Source: Ignavibacteria bacterium
GTDB lineage: Bacteria > Bacteroidota > Ignavibacteria > Ignavibacteriales > SURF-24
Assembly: GCA_025612245.1 (NCBI GenBank)
Contig: JAAXKQ010000020.1
Coordinates: 42,973 to 106,972, forward strand
DNA length: 64,000 bases
Direction of reading: 5' to 3'
A program made the translations under genes and the position numbers. Positions 24,480-33,639 of this stretch are shown one piece after another. Position 1 is the stretch's first letter, and each line of letters starts with the position of its first letter. The notes under the pieces are model-generated. The model saw nothing but the letters and a program-made list of their open reading frames with translations. It did not search any database and was not told the DNA's origin.

Positions 24480-26408
24480 ATGAAAGAACTAAGATTTAGA
24501 CTCTTTATCATTCTCGGTGCTATTGCACTGAGTTTGTACTTGCTGCATTACACATATGCCGATTACCAGAACAATAAGAAGGTCGATAAGATCAGACAGC
24601 ACGTAATTGACAGCGTACGCAGCGCAAACCCCAAACTCGCCACAGACAAAGTTCAGGCACTTGGCGAATCAGTTGCAGACAGCGTCAGGGTTAATAACCC
24701 ATCCTACGCTAAGGACCGTGCAAAAAGGCTTAAGTTAGGCCTCGACCTGCAGGGCGGTATGTACATGGTTATGGAAGTAAATACCACTGAAATGCTCAGA
24801 AAACTTGCCAAGGATCCTGATGCCAACTTCCGCCAGGCTTTACAGGCAGCAGAAAGTGAAGTTAAAGCCAACGACGCCGACATCGTAAGCGTTCTGGCGC
24901 GCAACATCCAGAGCAAGGGCATCAGGTTAAGCCGTTACTTCGGTACGATCAGGGAAAGTGATAATGAGATTATCTCAAATCTTAAGAAACAGGCCGACGA
25001 TGCGGTAAGCCGTGCAATGGAAATTATCAGAAACCGTGTCGACCAGTACGGTGTCAGTGAACCCAGCATTCAGAAACAGGGCAGCCGCAGAATTATTGTT
25101 GAGTTGCCTGGCGTGGCAAAGGAAGAGGAAGCCAAGCACCTTTTGCAGGGAAGCGCTCTTCTGGAATTCAAGCTCTTAAAAGATCCTAACTTTACGGTTC
25201 AGGTAATGCAGAAAGTTGACGGGGCTCTTGCCGGGACGGACATAGCCGATTCAACGTCAGATTCTACAAAGGCAGCAAGCAAGACTGCTGCTGTTAAAAA
25301 GGACAGTTCAAAGAAGAACAACAAGGAGTTAAGCAAAGAGGAATTTGCAAAGCAGCATCCTTTCTTTGCTATTGCAATGATTCCTCCGCAGGCTACTTCT
25401 GCTGAAGCTTATGTAAAAGAAAGCGACAGGGGAAGACTGGATATGATGCTTAACCGTCCTGAAGTTAAGAAGGTAATGCCAGACAACGTAGAGTTCCTTT
25501 ATTCTGCAAAACCAATAACGGGCCAGGATGGAGTTAAATACCGCCTTCTTTACATGGTTAATAAAACACCAGAACTTACAGGCGGAACAATAACGGAAGC
25601 CCGTGCCAATATCGATCCACAGACCTCCGGGGCAGAAGTTTCAATGCAGATGAACTCCGAAGGCGCAAGGGAATGGGCACGCATTACGGGCTCTAATGTT
25701 GGCAAGAGAATTGCCATCGTTCTCGATAATTTTGTTTACTCGGCCCCAACCGTCCAGAACAAAATTCCTAACGGAAGTTCACAGATAACAGGAATGAAGG
25801 ACATGGACGAGGCTAAGCTGATTGAGATCGTTCTTAAAGCCGGTGCCTTGCCTGCCCCGGTTGAAATCATGGAAGAGAGAATCGTAGGTCCTTCGCTCGG
25901 TACCGACTCAGTCTACCAGGGCTTGAACTCAGCTTTAATTGGTTATCTCTTCATCGCAATCTTTATGATTGTTTACTACCAGAAGTCGGGAGCTATTGCA
26001 GACCTTGGTTTGTTCATTACAATACTCCTTATTATGGGTGTTCTTGCAGGCTTCAGCGCAACGTTGACTTTACCAGGTATTGCCGGTATAGTATTGACCA
26101 TGGGTATGGCCGTTGATGCTAACGTGCTTATATTTGAAAGAATCAGGGAGGAAATGGCTACGGGTAAAACCCTAAAGGCCGCAGTCGACAGCGGATTTGC
26201 CAATTCATACTCCGCAATCATTGACTCTAATATTACGACATTCATTACCGGATTGATACTTTATCAGTTCGGCGGAAGCGGCCCGGTTCAGGGTTTTGCT
26301 CTCACACTGATGATCGGTATTGTTATAAGTATGTTCAGCGCTTTAGTAGTCGCCCGAGTGGTTTATGACTACATGATCGCCAAAGGCGCCAAAATTTCCA
26401 TAGGTTAA
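24480..26408 (+). CDS. secD: Protein translocase subunit SecD
   Basis: A 642-residue inner-membrane protein that with SecF uses proton flow to complete Sec export. Near the N-terminus is one membrane helix, then the conserved KLGLDLQGGMYMVMEV. A large periplasmic part with P1 features follows, including a Lys/Ser-rich insertion around 255-285. The C-terminal five-helix domain contains GPSLGTDSVYQGLNSALIGY and MGMAVDANVLIFERIREE. It is followed after 30 bp by secF. The periplasmic domain is longer than in E. coli secF-coupled forms of minimal size, as is common in Bacteroidota. Confidence 0.96.
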   Translation: MKELRFRLFIILGAIALSLYLLHYTYADYQNNKKVDKIRQHVIDSVRSANPKLATDKVQALGESVADSVRVNNPSYAKDRAKRLKLGLDLQGGMYMVMEVNTTEMLRKLAKDPDANFRQALQAAESEVKANDADIVSVLARNIQSKGIRLSRYFGTIRESDNEIISNLKKQADDAVSRAMEIIRNRVDQYGVSEPSIQKQGSRRIIVELPGVAKEEEAKHLLQGSALLEFKLLKDPNFTVQVMQKVDGALAGTDIADSTSDSTKAASKTAAVKKDSSKKNNKELSKEEFAKQHPFFAIAMIPPQATSAEAYVKESDRGRLDMMLNRPEVKKVMPDNVEFLYSAKPITGQDGVKYRLLYMVNKTPELTGGTITEARANIDPQTSGAEVSMQMNSEGAREWARITGSNVGKRIAIVLDNFVYSAPTVQNKIPNGSSQITGMKDMDEAKLIEIVLKAGALPAPVEIMEERIVGPSLGTDSVYQGLNSALIGYLFIAIFMIVYYQKSGAIADLGLFITILLIMGVLAGFSATLTLPGIAGIVLTMGMAVDANVLIFERIREEMATGKTLKAAVDSGFANSYSAIIDSNITTFITGLILYQFGGSGPVQGFALTLMIGIVISMFSALVVARVVYDYMIAKGAKISIG

Positions 26409-26438
26409 TAAAATCGGATTCCAAGGAGAATAAAATAA

Positions 26439-27578
26439 ATGCGGATATTTCATAATTTAGATGTAGACTTTCTGGGCAAGAGAAGATTCTTCTACTTCCT
26501 CAGTGCCCTGTTCTTTTTAATAGGTCTCGTTAGCGTTGTATTCAGAGGCCTCATATTCGGTATCGACTTTAAGGGCGGTACCGAGATCGGACTTCAGTTC
26601 CAAAAACCTGTCGATATAGCACAGGTCAGGAATTATGTAAATACTATCGGACTTGGCGAGGTTGAACTTAAAACCTTCGGCCAGTCAAGCGGTATACTGC
26701 TCAGGACCGAGATGCAGGAAATTCCAAGAAACATACTGCCCCGCGTTATTGGCGGTATTGACAGGACAATTGAAAAGAATTTCCCGGGGCTGAAAAGGCA
26801 AATTGTAGATTCATCTGCTACTTCTGTTACTTTTGCTTTTGCTAATCCCGATACCACGAATGACGTAGTAAACAAACTTCTTGCCGAGGGGTACCAGTCG
26901 GGTAAGTTCTCTGAAGAAGCAACCAACACAAAAATGGTTGTACGCGTTGGTATCTCGGAATGGATCAAGGAAAACCTGAAAGAGAAAATGCCCGGCAACA
27001 CATTCCAGGTACTGAAGGAAGATAAAGTCGGTCCTAAGGTAGGAAATGAACTTAAGACCAGCGCATTGATTTCAGTATTCCTCTCGCTTGTCGGTATCCT
27101 TATTTACCTGGCATTCAGGTTCAAGTTCATCTTTGCTTTTGGAGCAGTTGTGGCTCTGTTCCACGACGTTCTGATCACGCTAGGGCTATATGCGGCGCTA
27201 TACAACGTCATTCCGGGACTTAACCTGGAAATTAACCTGACTGTGGTGGCGGCATTCCTTACACTTATCGGTTACTCTGTAAACGATACGGTTATCGTTT
27301 TCGACCGTGTGAGGGAATACCTGAAGATACATAAGTCAATGCCTATCGAAGAGGCGATGAACAAAGCCGTTAATGCGACGATGAGCCGTACGGTTTTAAC
27401 CGGTGGAACGACTCTTATGTCGGTCCTTGTACTTCTCATCTTTGGCGGCGAGGTCTTAAGAGCATTTTCTTTTACGCTCTTCTTCGGCATCATTACAGGA
27501 ACATATTCCTCGGTATTCGTAGCCAGCGCTATTGTACTTGAATATGTAAACAGGACAAAAAGAAAACTCGATTTTTAA
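26439..27578 (+). CDS. secF: Protein translocase subunit SecF
   Basis: A 379-residue partner of SecD. After the first membrane helix comes FGIDFKGGTEIGLQF, a family hallmark. The C-terminal helices carry TLIGYSVNDTVIVFDRVREY, with Asp residues of the proton relay. An AAGGAG ribosome site precedes the ATG. The gene ends just before a strong terminator, which closes the secDF operon. Confidence 0.96.
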   Translation: MRIFHNLDVDFLGKRRFFYFLSALFFLIGLVSVVFRGLIFGIDFKGGTEIGLQFQKPVDIAQVRNYVNTIGLGEVELKTFGQSSGILLRTEMQEIPRNILPRVIGGIDRTIEKNFPGLKRQIVDSSATSVTFAFANPDTTNDVVNKLLAEGYQSGKFSEEATNTKMVVRVGISEWIKENLKEKMPGNTFQVLKEDKVGPKVGNELKTSALISVFLSLVGILIYLAFRFKFIFAFGAVVALFHDVLITLGLYAALYNVIPGLNLEINLTVVAAFLTLIGYSVNDTVIVFDRVREYLKIHKSMPIEEAMNKAVNATMSRTVLTGGTTLMSVLVLLIFGGEVLRAFSFTLFFGIITGTYSSVFVASAIVLEYVNRTKRKLDF

Positions 27579-27595
27579 GTTATCTTTACCAGAAG

Positions 27596-27630
27596 AAAAA
27601 GCCGGCTTGGGAACTACCAGCCGGCTTTTT
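27596..27630 (+). terminator. Intrinsic terminator of secDF
   Basis: AAAAAGCCGGCT (27596-27607) pairs with AGCCGGCTTTTT (27619-27630) across an 11-nt loop. Confidence 0.92.
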
Positions 27631-27677
27631 CTTTATACAATTTTGTGCTAATTTTGTGAAAACAAAAAGGAACTATT

Positions 27678-28706
27678 ATGAAATATATTGATCTTAGAAG
27701 CGATACGGTTACGCGCCCTTCCGAGGCTATGCGTAAGGCGATGTATGAGGCCGAGGTAGGCGACGACGTTTTTCAGGAGGACCCTACTGTAAATAAACTC
27801 CAGAATTATGCGGCTGAGCTCTTGGGAAAGGAAGCAGCGCTTTATGTTCCGAGCGGAACCATGGGAAACCAGCTCTGCCTTAATACCTGGACCAGTCCCG
27901 GTGACGAAGTGATCTGTGAAATGGATGCCCACATTTTTAACTATGAATCGGGCTCTCCGGCCGTTCTGAGCGGGATACAGATACTTCCCATTGTAGGCAA
28001 CAAGGGCGTCATTACGCCGGAGCAGGTTGAGCCGATGATCAGGCCTGTTTCAGCTTACTATATGCCAAAGACCAGGCTCATTGAAGTTGAAAATACTCAT
28101 AACAGGGCGGGCGGAACAATCCATCCTATGGAAAACATCATTGCCCTGGAAAAACTGGCCCGGAAGCATAGCCTGTACTTCCACATGGATGGCGCCAGGA
28201 TCTGGAATGCCTCAGTTGCAACCGGAATAGCTGTCAGCGAGTATGCCAGCCATTTCGACTCCGTCTCCTGCTGCCTTTCAAAGGGACTTGGAGCACCTGC
28301 GGGCTCAATCATCGCCGGATCAAAGGATTTCATTGCAAAGGCATTCGTTAGAAGAAAAGCCTGGGGCGGTGGCATGCGCCAGATAGGCATACTTGCCGCG
28401 GCAGGACTTTATGCCCTTCAGAACAACATTGAACGCCTTAAGGAGGACCACGAGAAGGCATGCACAATTGCAAAGAGCCTCTCGGAAAACCCGAAAGTTG
28501 GGGTTGACCTGTCTTCAGTCCAGACAAACATCATAATTGTAAAACCTCTTTCCATGAAGCCCGAAGAAATGATTATGAAGTGCAAAGAGAAGGGGCTGCT
28601 CATCTCGGGCGGCAAGATTGATTCGGTTAGAATTGTAACCCACCTGGATGCCGGTTTCGAAGACGTTAAAAAGACAGTGAAAATTCTTGAAGAGGTATTA
28701 GACTAA
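27678..28706 (+). CDS. ltaE: Low-specificity L-threonine aldolase
   Basis: A 342-residue PLP enzyme splitting threonine or allo-threonine to glycine and acetaldehyde. The start YIDLRSDTVTRPSEAM, the EDPTVNKLQ segment, the PLP-contacting HMDGARIWNA (D171) and the Schiff-base lysine K202 in SKGLGAPAGS are all present. It is monocistronic between two strong terminators. The ribosome site AAAGGAAC is close to the ATG. Confidence 0.94.
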   Translation: MKYIDLRSDTVTRPSEAMRKAMYEAEVGDDVFQEDPTVNKLQNYAAELLGKEAALYVPSGTMGNQLCLNTWTSPGDEVICEMDAHIFNYESGSPAVLSGIQILPIVGNKGVITPEQVEPMIRPVSAYYMPKTRLIEVENTHNRAGGTIHPMENIIALEKLARKHSLYFHMDGARIWNASVATGIAVSEYASHFDSVSCCLSKGLGAPAGSIIAGSKDFIAKAFVRRKAWGGGMRQIGILAAAGLYALQNNIERLKEDHEKACTIAKSLSENPKVGVDLSSVQTNIIIVKPLSMKPEEMIMKCKEKGLLISGGKIDSVRIVTHLDAGFEDVKKTVKILEEVLD

Positions 28707-28730
28707 GACGTTAATTTAGAGAATTATTAA

Positions 28731-28772
28731 ACGAAGCCCGGGGGCAGCATTTCCCCGGGCTTCGTTTTATTT
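28731..28772 (+). terminator. Intrinsic terminator of threonine aldolase gene
   Basis: ACGAAGCCCGGGG (28731-28743) pairs perfectly with CCCCGGGCTTCGT (28753-28765), followed by a T-rich tail. Confidence 0.93.
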
Positions 28773-28792
28773 TTTAGCAAATAAAAGGAAAA

Positions 28793-29254
28793 ATGGAAAA
28801 TAACGGATTTAAGCATAAAATTTCTTTCAAGGTACAGTTCCATGAAGTGGACCTCCTTGGAGTTGTAAACAACGCTGTATACTTCAATTATTTTGAAACC
28901 GCCCGCATTGAGTACCTGAAGGCAGTAGGCCAGTTCAGGGACGTCAATAAAATGTCCCCTGATGATAATTTCTTTTTAATTGCCAGAAATGAATGCGACT
29001 ATATTGAACCTGCAAGGTTTGACGACGAAGTAAACGTCTATACGCGCGTAGGCTTTATTAAGAACTCCAGCTTTTCTTTTGAGCACCTGGTTGAAAACGC
29101 CGGGAACGGAAGAATTATTGCAAAGGGAGGAGGCGTTATGGTGCATATTAACAGTAAGGAAAAAAAGTCCACCCCTTTACCGGAAGAATTTTACTGGGCG
29201 GTTAGATCCTATGATTCTGAAGTAAAGATAATTAAAAACGGGGAAGATGATTAA
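28793..29254 (+). CDS. Acyl-CoA thioesterase (4HBT family)
   Basis: A 153-residue hot-dog fold protein. The family motif appears as VQFHEVDLLGVVNNAVYFNY followed by FETARIEYL. The usual catalytic Asp in this motif (D-x-D-x-x-G) is represented by E/D in HEVDLLG. Such YbgC/FadM-like enzymes release fatty or aromatic acids from CoA. The C-terminal extension of about 15 residues is charged. A terminator follows. Confidence 0.87.
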   Translation: MENNGFKHKISFKVQFHEVDLLGVVNNAVYFNYFETARIEYLKAVGQFRDVNKMSPDDNFFLIARNECDYIEPARFDDEVNVYTRVGFIKNSSFSFEHLVENAGNGRIIAKGGGVMVHINSKEKKSTPLPEEFYWAVRSYDSEVKIIKNGEDD

Positions 29255-29264
29255 AAAGGAAGAT

Positions 29265-29299
29265 ACAGGCCGCATAATAAATATGCAGCCTGTTTTTTT
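29265..29299 (+). terminator. Intrinsic terminator of thioesterase gene
   Basis: ACAGGC-C-GCATA (29265-29276) pairs with TATGC-A-GCCTGT (29282-29293), one mismatch, followed by seven T. The tail touches the stop codon of the convergent transporter gene. Confidence 0.88.
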
Positions 29300-30563
29300 A
29301 ATGGCTTACGTTTGCCATAGCATTGGGGTCGTGCTTGTGCTTGAAGAAAAGTGCGAATAAGACGGCAACAATCAGTGCGTAGCCAGAAAAGGCGATCCAG
29401 ATTCCATGCCAGTCAAATGTACTGATACCGCCTGAGGTGTTCACGGTAAAATACTTGTCAATTATAATTCCGCTGATCCTGCTTCCCAGAAAAGCTCCGA
29501 AACCGTTAGTCATCATCATAAATAAACCCTGCGCGCTTGCACGAATTTCAGGAGTACTCTGGGTTTCAACATAAATCGAACCTGAAATGTTGAAGAAATC
29601 AAAAGCCATTCCATAGATGATGCACGATAGAATAATCATCCAGAGCCCGTCTGCTGGGTTACCGTAGGCAAAAAGACCGAAACGAAGTACCCATGCGACC
29701 ATACTTATCAGCATTACCCTTTTGATTCCGAATTTTTTTAAGAAAAACGGAATCGCCAGTATAAACAGGGTTTCGGATACCTGGGAAATTGACATAATGA
29801 TGGCTGGATATTTAACTGCCAGGGAATCCCTGTAGGCTGCAATTCCGTTAAAGTCATGCAGGAATGTATCTCCGTAGGCATTTGTCAACTGGAGTGCTGC
29901 TCCAAGCAGCATGGCGAAAACAAAAAAAATGGACATCTTTGCGCTCTTAAAAAGAGAAAAGGCGTTTAACCCGAGTGCATCAAACAAAGACCTTTTCTGT
30001 CCCTGGCCCAGGGGAGGGCACTTGGGAAGTGTAAATGCGTAAAAGCCAAGTAATATCGAACAGACAGAGGCAACATAAAACTGTGCGGCAGATGTTTCAA
30101 AGCCGCTCAGGCTAACTGTCCAGAGTGCAACTATAAAACCGATTGTTCCGAAAACTCTTATCGGGGGATAGTCCTTGACGATATCCAGTTGTGAATTTCT
30201 TAGGGATGAATAAGAGACGCTAATTGCCAGGGCGATGGTTGGCATATAAAACATCATATCCAGAAGCATGACCCAGAACATGGTAGATGGGTCGTTTATC
30301 AAAGGAACAGTGAACAGAACAATGCCTCCCAGGAGGTGAAACAAACCGTAAAGTCTTTCAGCATTCATCCACCGGTCTGCAATAATTCCTGCAACTGCAG
30401 GCATGAAAAGCGATGCAATGCCCATGGTGGAAAATATGGCCCCGAACTCAGTTCCCGTCCAATGCCTGGTCTGGAACCAGTATGCCCCAATTGTCAATAA
30501 CCAGCTTCCCCAGATAAAGAACTGGAAAAAGTTCATTACAGTTAAACGTAGTTTGATGTTCAT
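29298..30563 (-). CDS. MFS nucleoside:H+ symporter family (NupG-like) transporter
   Basis: About 421 residues with 12 predicted membrane helices. The opening LRLTVMNFFQFFIWGSWLLT and the later NISGSIYVETQSTPEIRASAQG strongly resemble the NUP (NupG/XapB) family of proton-coupled nucleoside transporters. I start at the ATG of MNIKLRL (30563). The longer frame up to 30722 adds a 53-residue A+T-rich extension that the family does not have. No ribosome site is obvious at either start. Substrate could be a nucleoside or a related sugar compound. Confidence 0.85.
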   Translation of the reverse strand: MNIKLRLTVMNFFQFFIWGSWLLTIGAYWFQTRHWTGTEFGAIFSTMGIASLFMPAVAGIIADRWMNAERLYGLFHLLGGIVLFTVPLINDPSTMFWVMLLDMMFYMPTIALAISVSYSSLRNSQLDIVKDYPPIRVFGTIGFIVALWTVSLSGFETSAAQFYVASVCSILLGFYAFTLPKCPPLGQGQKRSLFDALGLNAFSLFKSAKMSIFFVFAMLLGAALQLTNAYGDTFLHDFNGIAAYRDSLAVKYPAIIMSISQVSETLFILAIPFFLKKFGIKRVMLISMVAWVLRFGLFAYGNPADGLWMIILSCIIYGMAFDFFNISGSIYVETQSTPEIRASAQGLFMMMTNGFGAFLGSRISGIIIDKYFTVNTSGGISTFDWHGIWIAFSGYALIVAVLFALFFKHKHDPNAMANVSH

Positions 30564-30752
30564 AGTAAGTATTTTAAAAGTTGGTGAAATATTCAGGCTT
30601 AAAAATATCAAATCATCTGGAAATAAAAAGTATAGCCTGAAAAAAAACATTAAAATTATGGGAAATTTGAAAAGGTAAGATTTGGAGAGATAGAGGAGGG
30701 TACCGGGAACGTATTCCGGCACCCGCTATAGGCAAAATGTCCTTGAATTACG

Positions 30753-31739
30753 TTAAATGTTTACCATTTTCATCGTTGCCTCGGGGTATCTGAGTCCGCT
30801 TGCGGCACCTTTGGGCATTACCTGATCAATCCGCTCAAAGTCGTTTTTTGTAAGTCTGATATCAGCCGCAGCGGCATTTTCCTCCAGGTATTTCCTTCTC
30901 TTTGTGCCCGGAATGGGGACAATATCTTTACCCTGCGCAAGTACCCAGGCTATTGCAAGCTGGCTTGCCCTGACGCTCTTTCCGTTTGCAATTTCCTCAA
31001 CACGCTTTACGAGGTCGAGATTCTTCTGGAAATTTTCTCCCTGGAACCTTGGGGAAAACCTCCTGAAGTCGTCAGGATCGAGGTCCTCATAATTTACGAT
31101 TTTACCCGTAAGAAAGCCTCTTCCCAGAGGGCTGTAGGCAACAAAGCCTATACCGAGCTTTCTTACGGTAGGCAGTATTTCGTCTTCAGGATCCCTTGTC
31201 CAAAGGGAATATTCGGTCTGCAATGCCGAGATGGGATGTATACTGTGGGCTCGACTGATTGTGCCGGGGCCCGCCTCGCTCAAGCCAAGAAAGCGGACTT
31301 TCCCAGCCTTAACCAGGTCCGCCATTGCACCAACTGTCTCTTCAATAGGCACATTTGGATCCACACGGTGCTGGTAATATAAATCGATATAATCTACCCC
31401 AAGCCGCTTAAGTGAAGCATCACAGGCGCTTTTGACGTACTCCGGGCGACCGTTGACGCCGCGGACGTTCGGGTCATCTGTTCTCTGGATGCCGAATTTG
31501 GTTGCGAGAACGATCTTGTCTCTAATGCCGCGGATAGCCCTGCCTACGAGTTCTTCATTCTTAAAAGGGCCGTACATGTCTGCCGTATCCAGAAAGTTAA
31601 TTCCAAGCTCAACGGCCCTGTGTATTGTAGCTATGCTCTCCTCGTCGTCCCTTTCGCCATAGAACTCCGACATCCCCATGCACCCCAGTCCTATTGCCGA
31701 GACCTTAAGTCCTTGGGTTCCTAATTCACGCTGTTCCAT
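30753..31739 (-). CDS. Aldo/keto reductase
   Basis: About 328 residues, (beta/alpha)8 NADPH-dependent oxidoreductase of the AKR superfamily. The catalytic tetrad is visible: Asp and Tyr in FLDTADMYG, Lys in VLATKFG and His in YYQHRVDP. The C-terminal [17 protein letters not shown] is the cofactor-binding motif of the AKR13 (YakC-like) group. I start at MEQRELG (31739), preceded by GGAG; a longer frame to 31820 adds an unlikely hydrophobic leader. Substrate unknown. Confidence 0.92.
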   Translation of the reverse strand: MEQRELGTQGLKVSAIGLGCMGMSEFYGERDDEESIATIHRAVELGINFLDTADMYGPFKNEELVGRAIRGIRDKIVLATKFGIQRTDDPNVRGVNGRPEYVKSACDASLKRLGVDYIDLYYQHRVDPNVPIEETVGAMADLVKAGKVRFLGLSEAGPGTISRAHSIHPISALQTEYSLWTRDPEDEILPTVRKLGIGFVAYSPLGRGFLTGKIVNYEDLDPDDFRRFSPRFQGENFQKNLDLVKRVEEIANGKSVRASQLAIAWVLAQGKDIVPIPGTKRRKYLEENAAAADIRLTKNDFERIDQVMPKGAASGLRYPEATMKMVNI

Positions 31740-31912
31740 ATCTACTCCGTTAAAAGTTCTTATGTGATACACGTTAGTCTTTACAAATAAAATAATAATA
31801 AGCCATGGCAATAAAAGCAATCTATTACTTCACCACGGACGTTTTTTTTGCATCCATTGATTTCCTTGCGTTAAATGAATAAATTTCTTTCGACATCAGG
31901 GGGAAAATTAAA

Positions 31913-32362
31913 ATGAAACTGACAGGAAGCGGCCCGCTTATTGCAATCCCGACATTTACCTGGTTTATTATTGCCCTGTTTATCAGCTCGGCCATGAAAC
32001 CGGTTTTTCTGATTACTGAGGAGCACTATGCATATCTCGTAGTGCTTGCAGTTTTAATGCTGGCAGTGGATATGGCAAACCTGGTTAGCTGCGGCTTAAG
32101 GCTAATTAAGTCATACAGGCAGAAGGTGCTCATTACGGATGGAGCTTATAAGGTCTGCCGGAATCCAATTTATGTGTCACATATTCTTCTTACAATTCCG
32201 GCCTTAAGCCTGCTATTTGACTCGTGGCTTCTGTTTAGTGCAATGCTTGTGGCCATTATTTCAGTTCTCATATTTGCTCCAAGGGAGTATAAGTACCTGG
32301 AAGAGGAATTTGGTGACAAATACAGAAATTATGTTAAAAGCGTATGGATTAAGTTTATTTAA
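31913..32362 (+). CDS. Isoprenylcysteine carboxylmethyltransferase-family membrane protein
   Basis: A 149-residue membrane protein with about four helices. The C-terminal half carries the ICMT/PEMT pattern: TDGAYKVCRNPIYVSHILL (a GxYxxxRNPxY motif) and the glutamate-containing EYKYLEEEFGDKYRNYVK. Such bacterial proteins methylate phospholipids, isoprenoid cysteines or other lipids with SAM; the substrate here is unknown. The gene ends 10 bp from the convergent, truncated GNAT gene. Confidence 0.82.
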   Translation: MKLTGSGPLIAIPTFTWFIIALFISSAMKPVFLITEEHYAYLVVLAVLMLAVDMANLVSCGLRLIKSYRQKVLITDGAYKVCRNPIYVSHILLTIPALSLLFDSWLLFSAMLVAIISVLIFAPREYKYLEEEFGDKYRNYVKSVWIKFI

Positions 32363-32372
32363 GAAAAATGTT

Positions 32373-32663
32373 CTAATCAGTTCCAATGCCAAGCCTCTGA
32401 AGAGGAGGCAGAACTCGAAGTGCCCAGATGATGCCTGTATTTGCCAGCCTCTTTTTCTTCATGTCTATCCACACCTGCCCAATTGGGAAGGAATTTACTT
32501 CGGCAACAATCATATAGTTTTCACCCGCTGTGTGCCTTCTGAATGACTCGCGTATGATGTTCCTGTGGTTATAAAACATTCCAAACCATTCAAGGTTCGG
32601 CAGGTCACTTGCGCGGCATGCTCGGAATCTTATGCTTAGAGTTACGCTGGACTTTAATTTCAT
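32373..32663 (-). pseudogene. Truncated GNAT acetyltransferase
   Basis: A 96-residue frame that begins as a normal GNAT protein (SIRFRACRASDLPNLEWFG, a central FPIGQVWIDM strand). It reaches the acetyl-CoA motif A as RVLPPLQRLGIGTD and then stops at once. Motif B and the C-terminal half (about 50-70 residues) are missing. The stop lies 10 bp from the end of the convergent ICMT gene, which suggests that a deletion or insertion removed the 3' half. It probably encodes no working acetyltransferase. Confidence 0.75.
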
Positions 32664-32841
32664 CTTCAGTTCTCCTTTCTTAAGACATAAATTATGTTAA
32701 AATAATTTAACCCAGCAATGTATGGCTATTCAACACTGTATAATGGGATCTTCCGGGTGCTTACGCATTAGATAGATGAATCGATAAAAAATGAGCCGGA
32801 ATAATCACTATTGCCGGGACCTTAATAAAAATTACTTCCTA

Positions 32842-32869
32842 TTGTTTATTCCATGTACTATCTTATAAA
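32842..32869 (+). promoter_or_regulatory. Candidate promoter of exonuclease gene
   Basis: TTGTTT (32842-32847) and TATAAA (32864-32869) with a 16-bp spacer. AGGGGAGAAAAGG follows as the ribosome site of the ATG at 32891. Confidence 0.4.
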
Positions 32870-32890
32870 AAGATAAGGGGAGAAAAGGCA

Positions 32891-33559
32891 ATGAAGAAGA
32901 TTGTGCTCGATATTGAAACCTGCGGCGTAAGCATGGAAGAACTTTCTTCCTCGCAGCAGGAATTTCTCTTAAGGGATATAGAAGAAGAAAGAGCCTCGGA
33001 AATTGAACGCACTTTAAGTTATTATCCTTTTACCTCAAAGGTCATTGCAATTGGCATGATGGATCTGGAATCCGGCAAGTCTGCCGTCTATTATGAATCG
33101 GAAGAGGATGAGCAATGGGACTCCGGTGAAGACAACATTAAATTTGCCGGAAGGACGGAGTGCGACATGCTGAAGCTGTTCTGGAAAATAATGGCCAGGA
33201 CTGAACTTGTCATTACATTTAACGGAAGACTTTTCGACATCCCTTTTCTTATGGTGCGTTCGGCAATCCTTAAAATTAAACCCGTAAAAAATTTTGTCAG
33301 GAACCGCTTTGACAAGAGGCACCACATTGACCTGATGGACCAGCTCAGTTTTTACGGCTCAATAAGAAAGTTTAATCTCGACTTCTACTGTCATGCTTTC
33401 GGAGTTACCTCACCAAAGACAAAAGAGCTTAACGGCAGGGAAATAAAAAATTATTACAAGGATGGGCGTATCAGGGAGATAGCACAGTACTGCGCACGTG
33501 ACGTTAAGGCGACCTATGAGCTTTTTAATATATGGAATGAGTATCTTAACCTGGAATAG
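32891..33559 (+). CDS. Predicted 3'-5' exonuclease (PolB-like exonuclease domain)
   Basis: A 222-residue stand-alone RNase H-fold exonuclease. Exo I is visible as VLDIET (D7, E9), Exo II as TFNGRLFDIPF and Exo III as YCARDVKATYELF, the metal-binding carboxylates of DEDD nucleases. This group (DNA_pol_B_exo2) lacks a polymerase domain, and its biological role is not established. An AGGGGAG site precedes the start. No operon partner on the same strand. Confidence 0.85.
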   Translation: MKKIVLDIETCGVSMEELSSSQQEFLLRDIEEERASEIERTLSYYPFTSKVIAIGMMDLESGKSAVYYESEEDEQWDSGEDNIKFAGRTECDMLKLFWKIMARTELVITFNGRLFDIPFLMVRSAILKIKPVKNFVRNRFDKRHHIDLMDQLSFYGSIRKFNLDFYCHAFGVTSPKTKELNGREIKNYYKDGRIREIAQYCARDVKATYELFNIWNEYLNLE

Positions 33560-33587
33560 TCCCCCGAGCCAGTTTTAGGGGAAAAAA

Positions 33588-33612
33588 GAAGGGCTGCATT
33601 TGCCTGCAGCCC
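33588..33612 (-). terminator. Intrinsic terminator of TonB-dependent receptor gene
   Basis: GGGCTGCA (33591-33598) with TGCAGCCC (33605-33612), 6-nt loop. On the minus strand it is followed by TTCTTTTTTCC. It lies about 30 bp past the receptor stop codon. Confidence 0.82.
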
Positions 33613-33639
33613 GGAGAATACTTTACAACAAAAAAATCA

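Noticed and set aside
30564..30722. Extended N-terminus of the NupG-like transporter
   Set aside because: The 53 added residues are A+T-rich, hydrophobic in an irregular way and absent from the family, so the ATG at 30563 is preferred.
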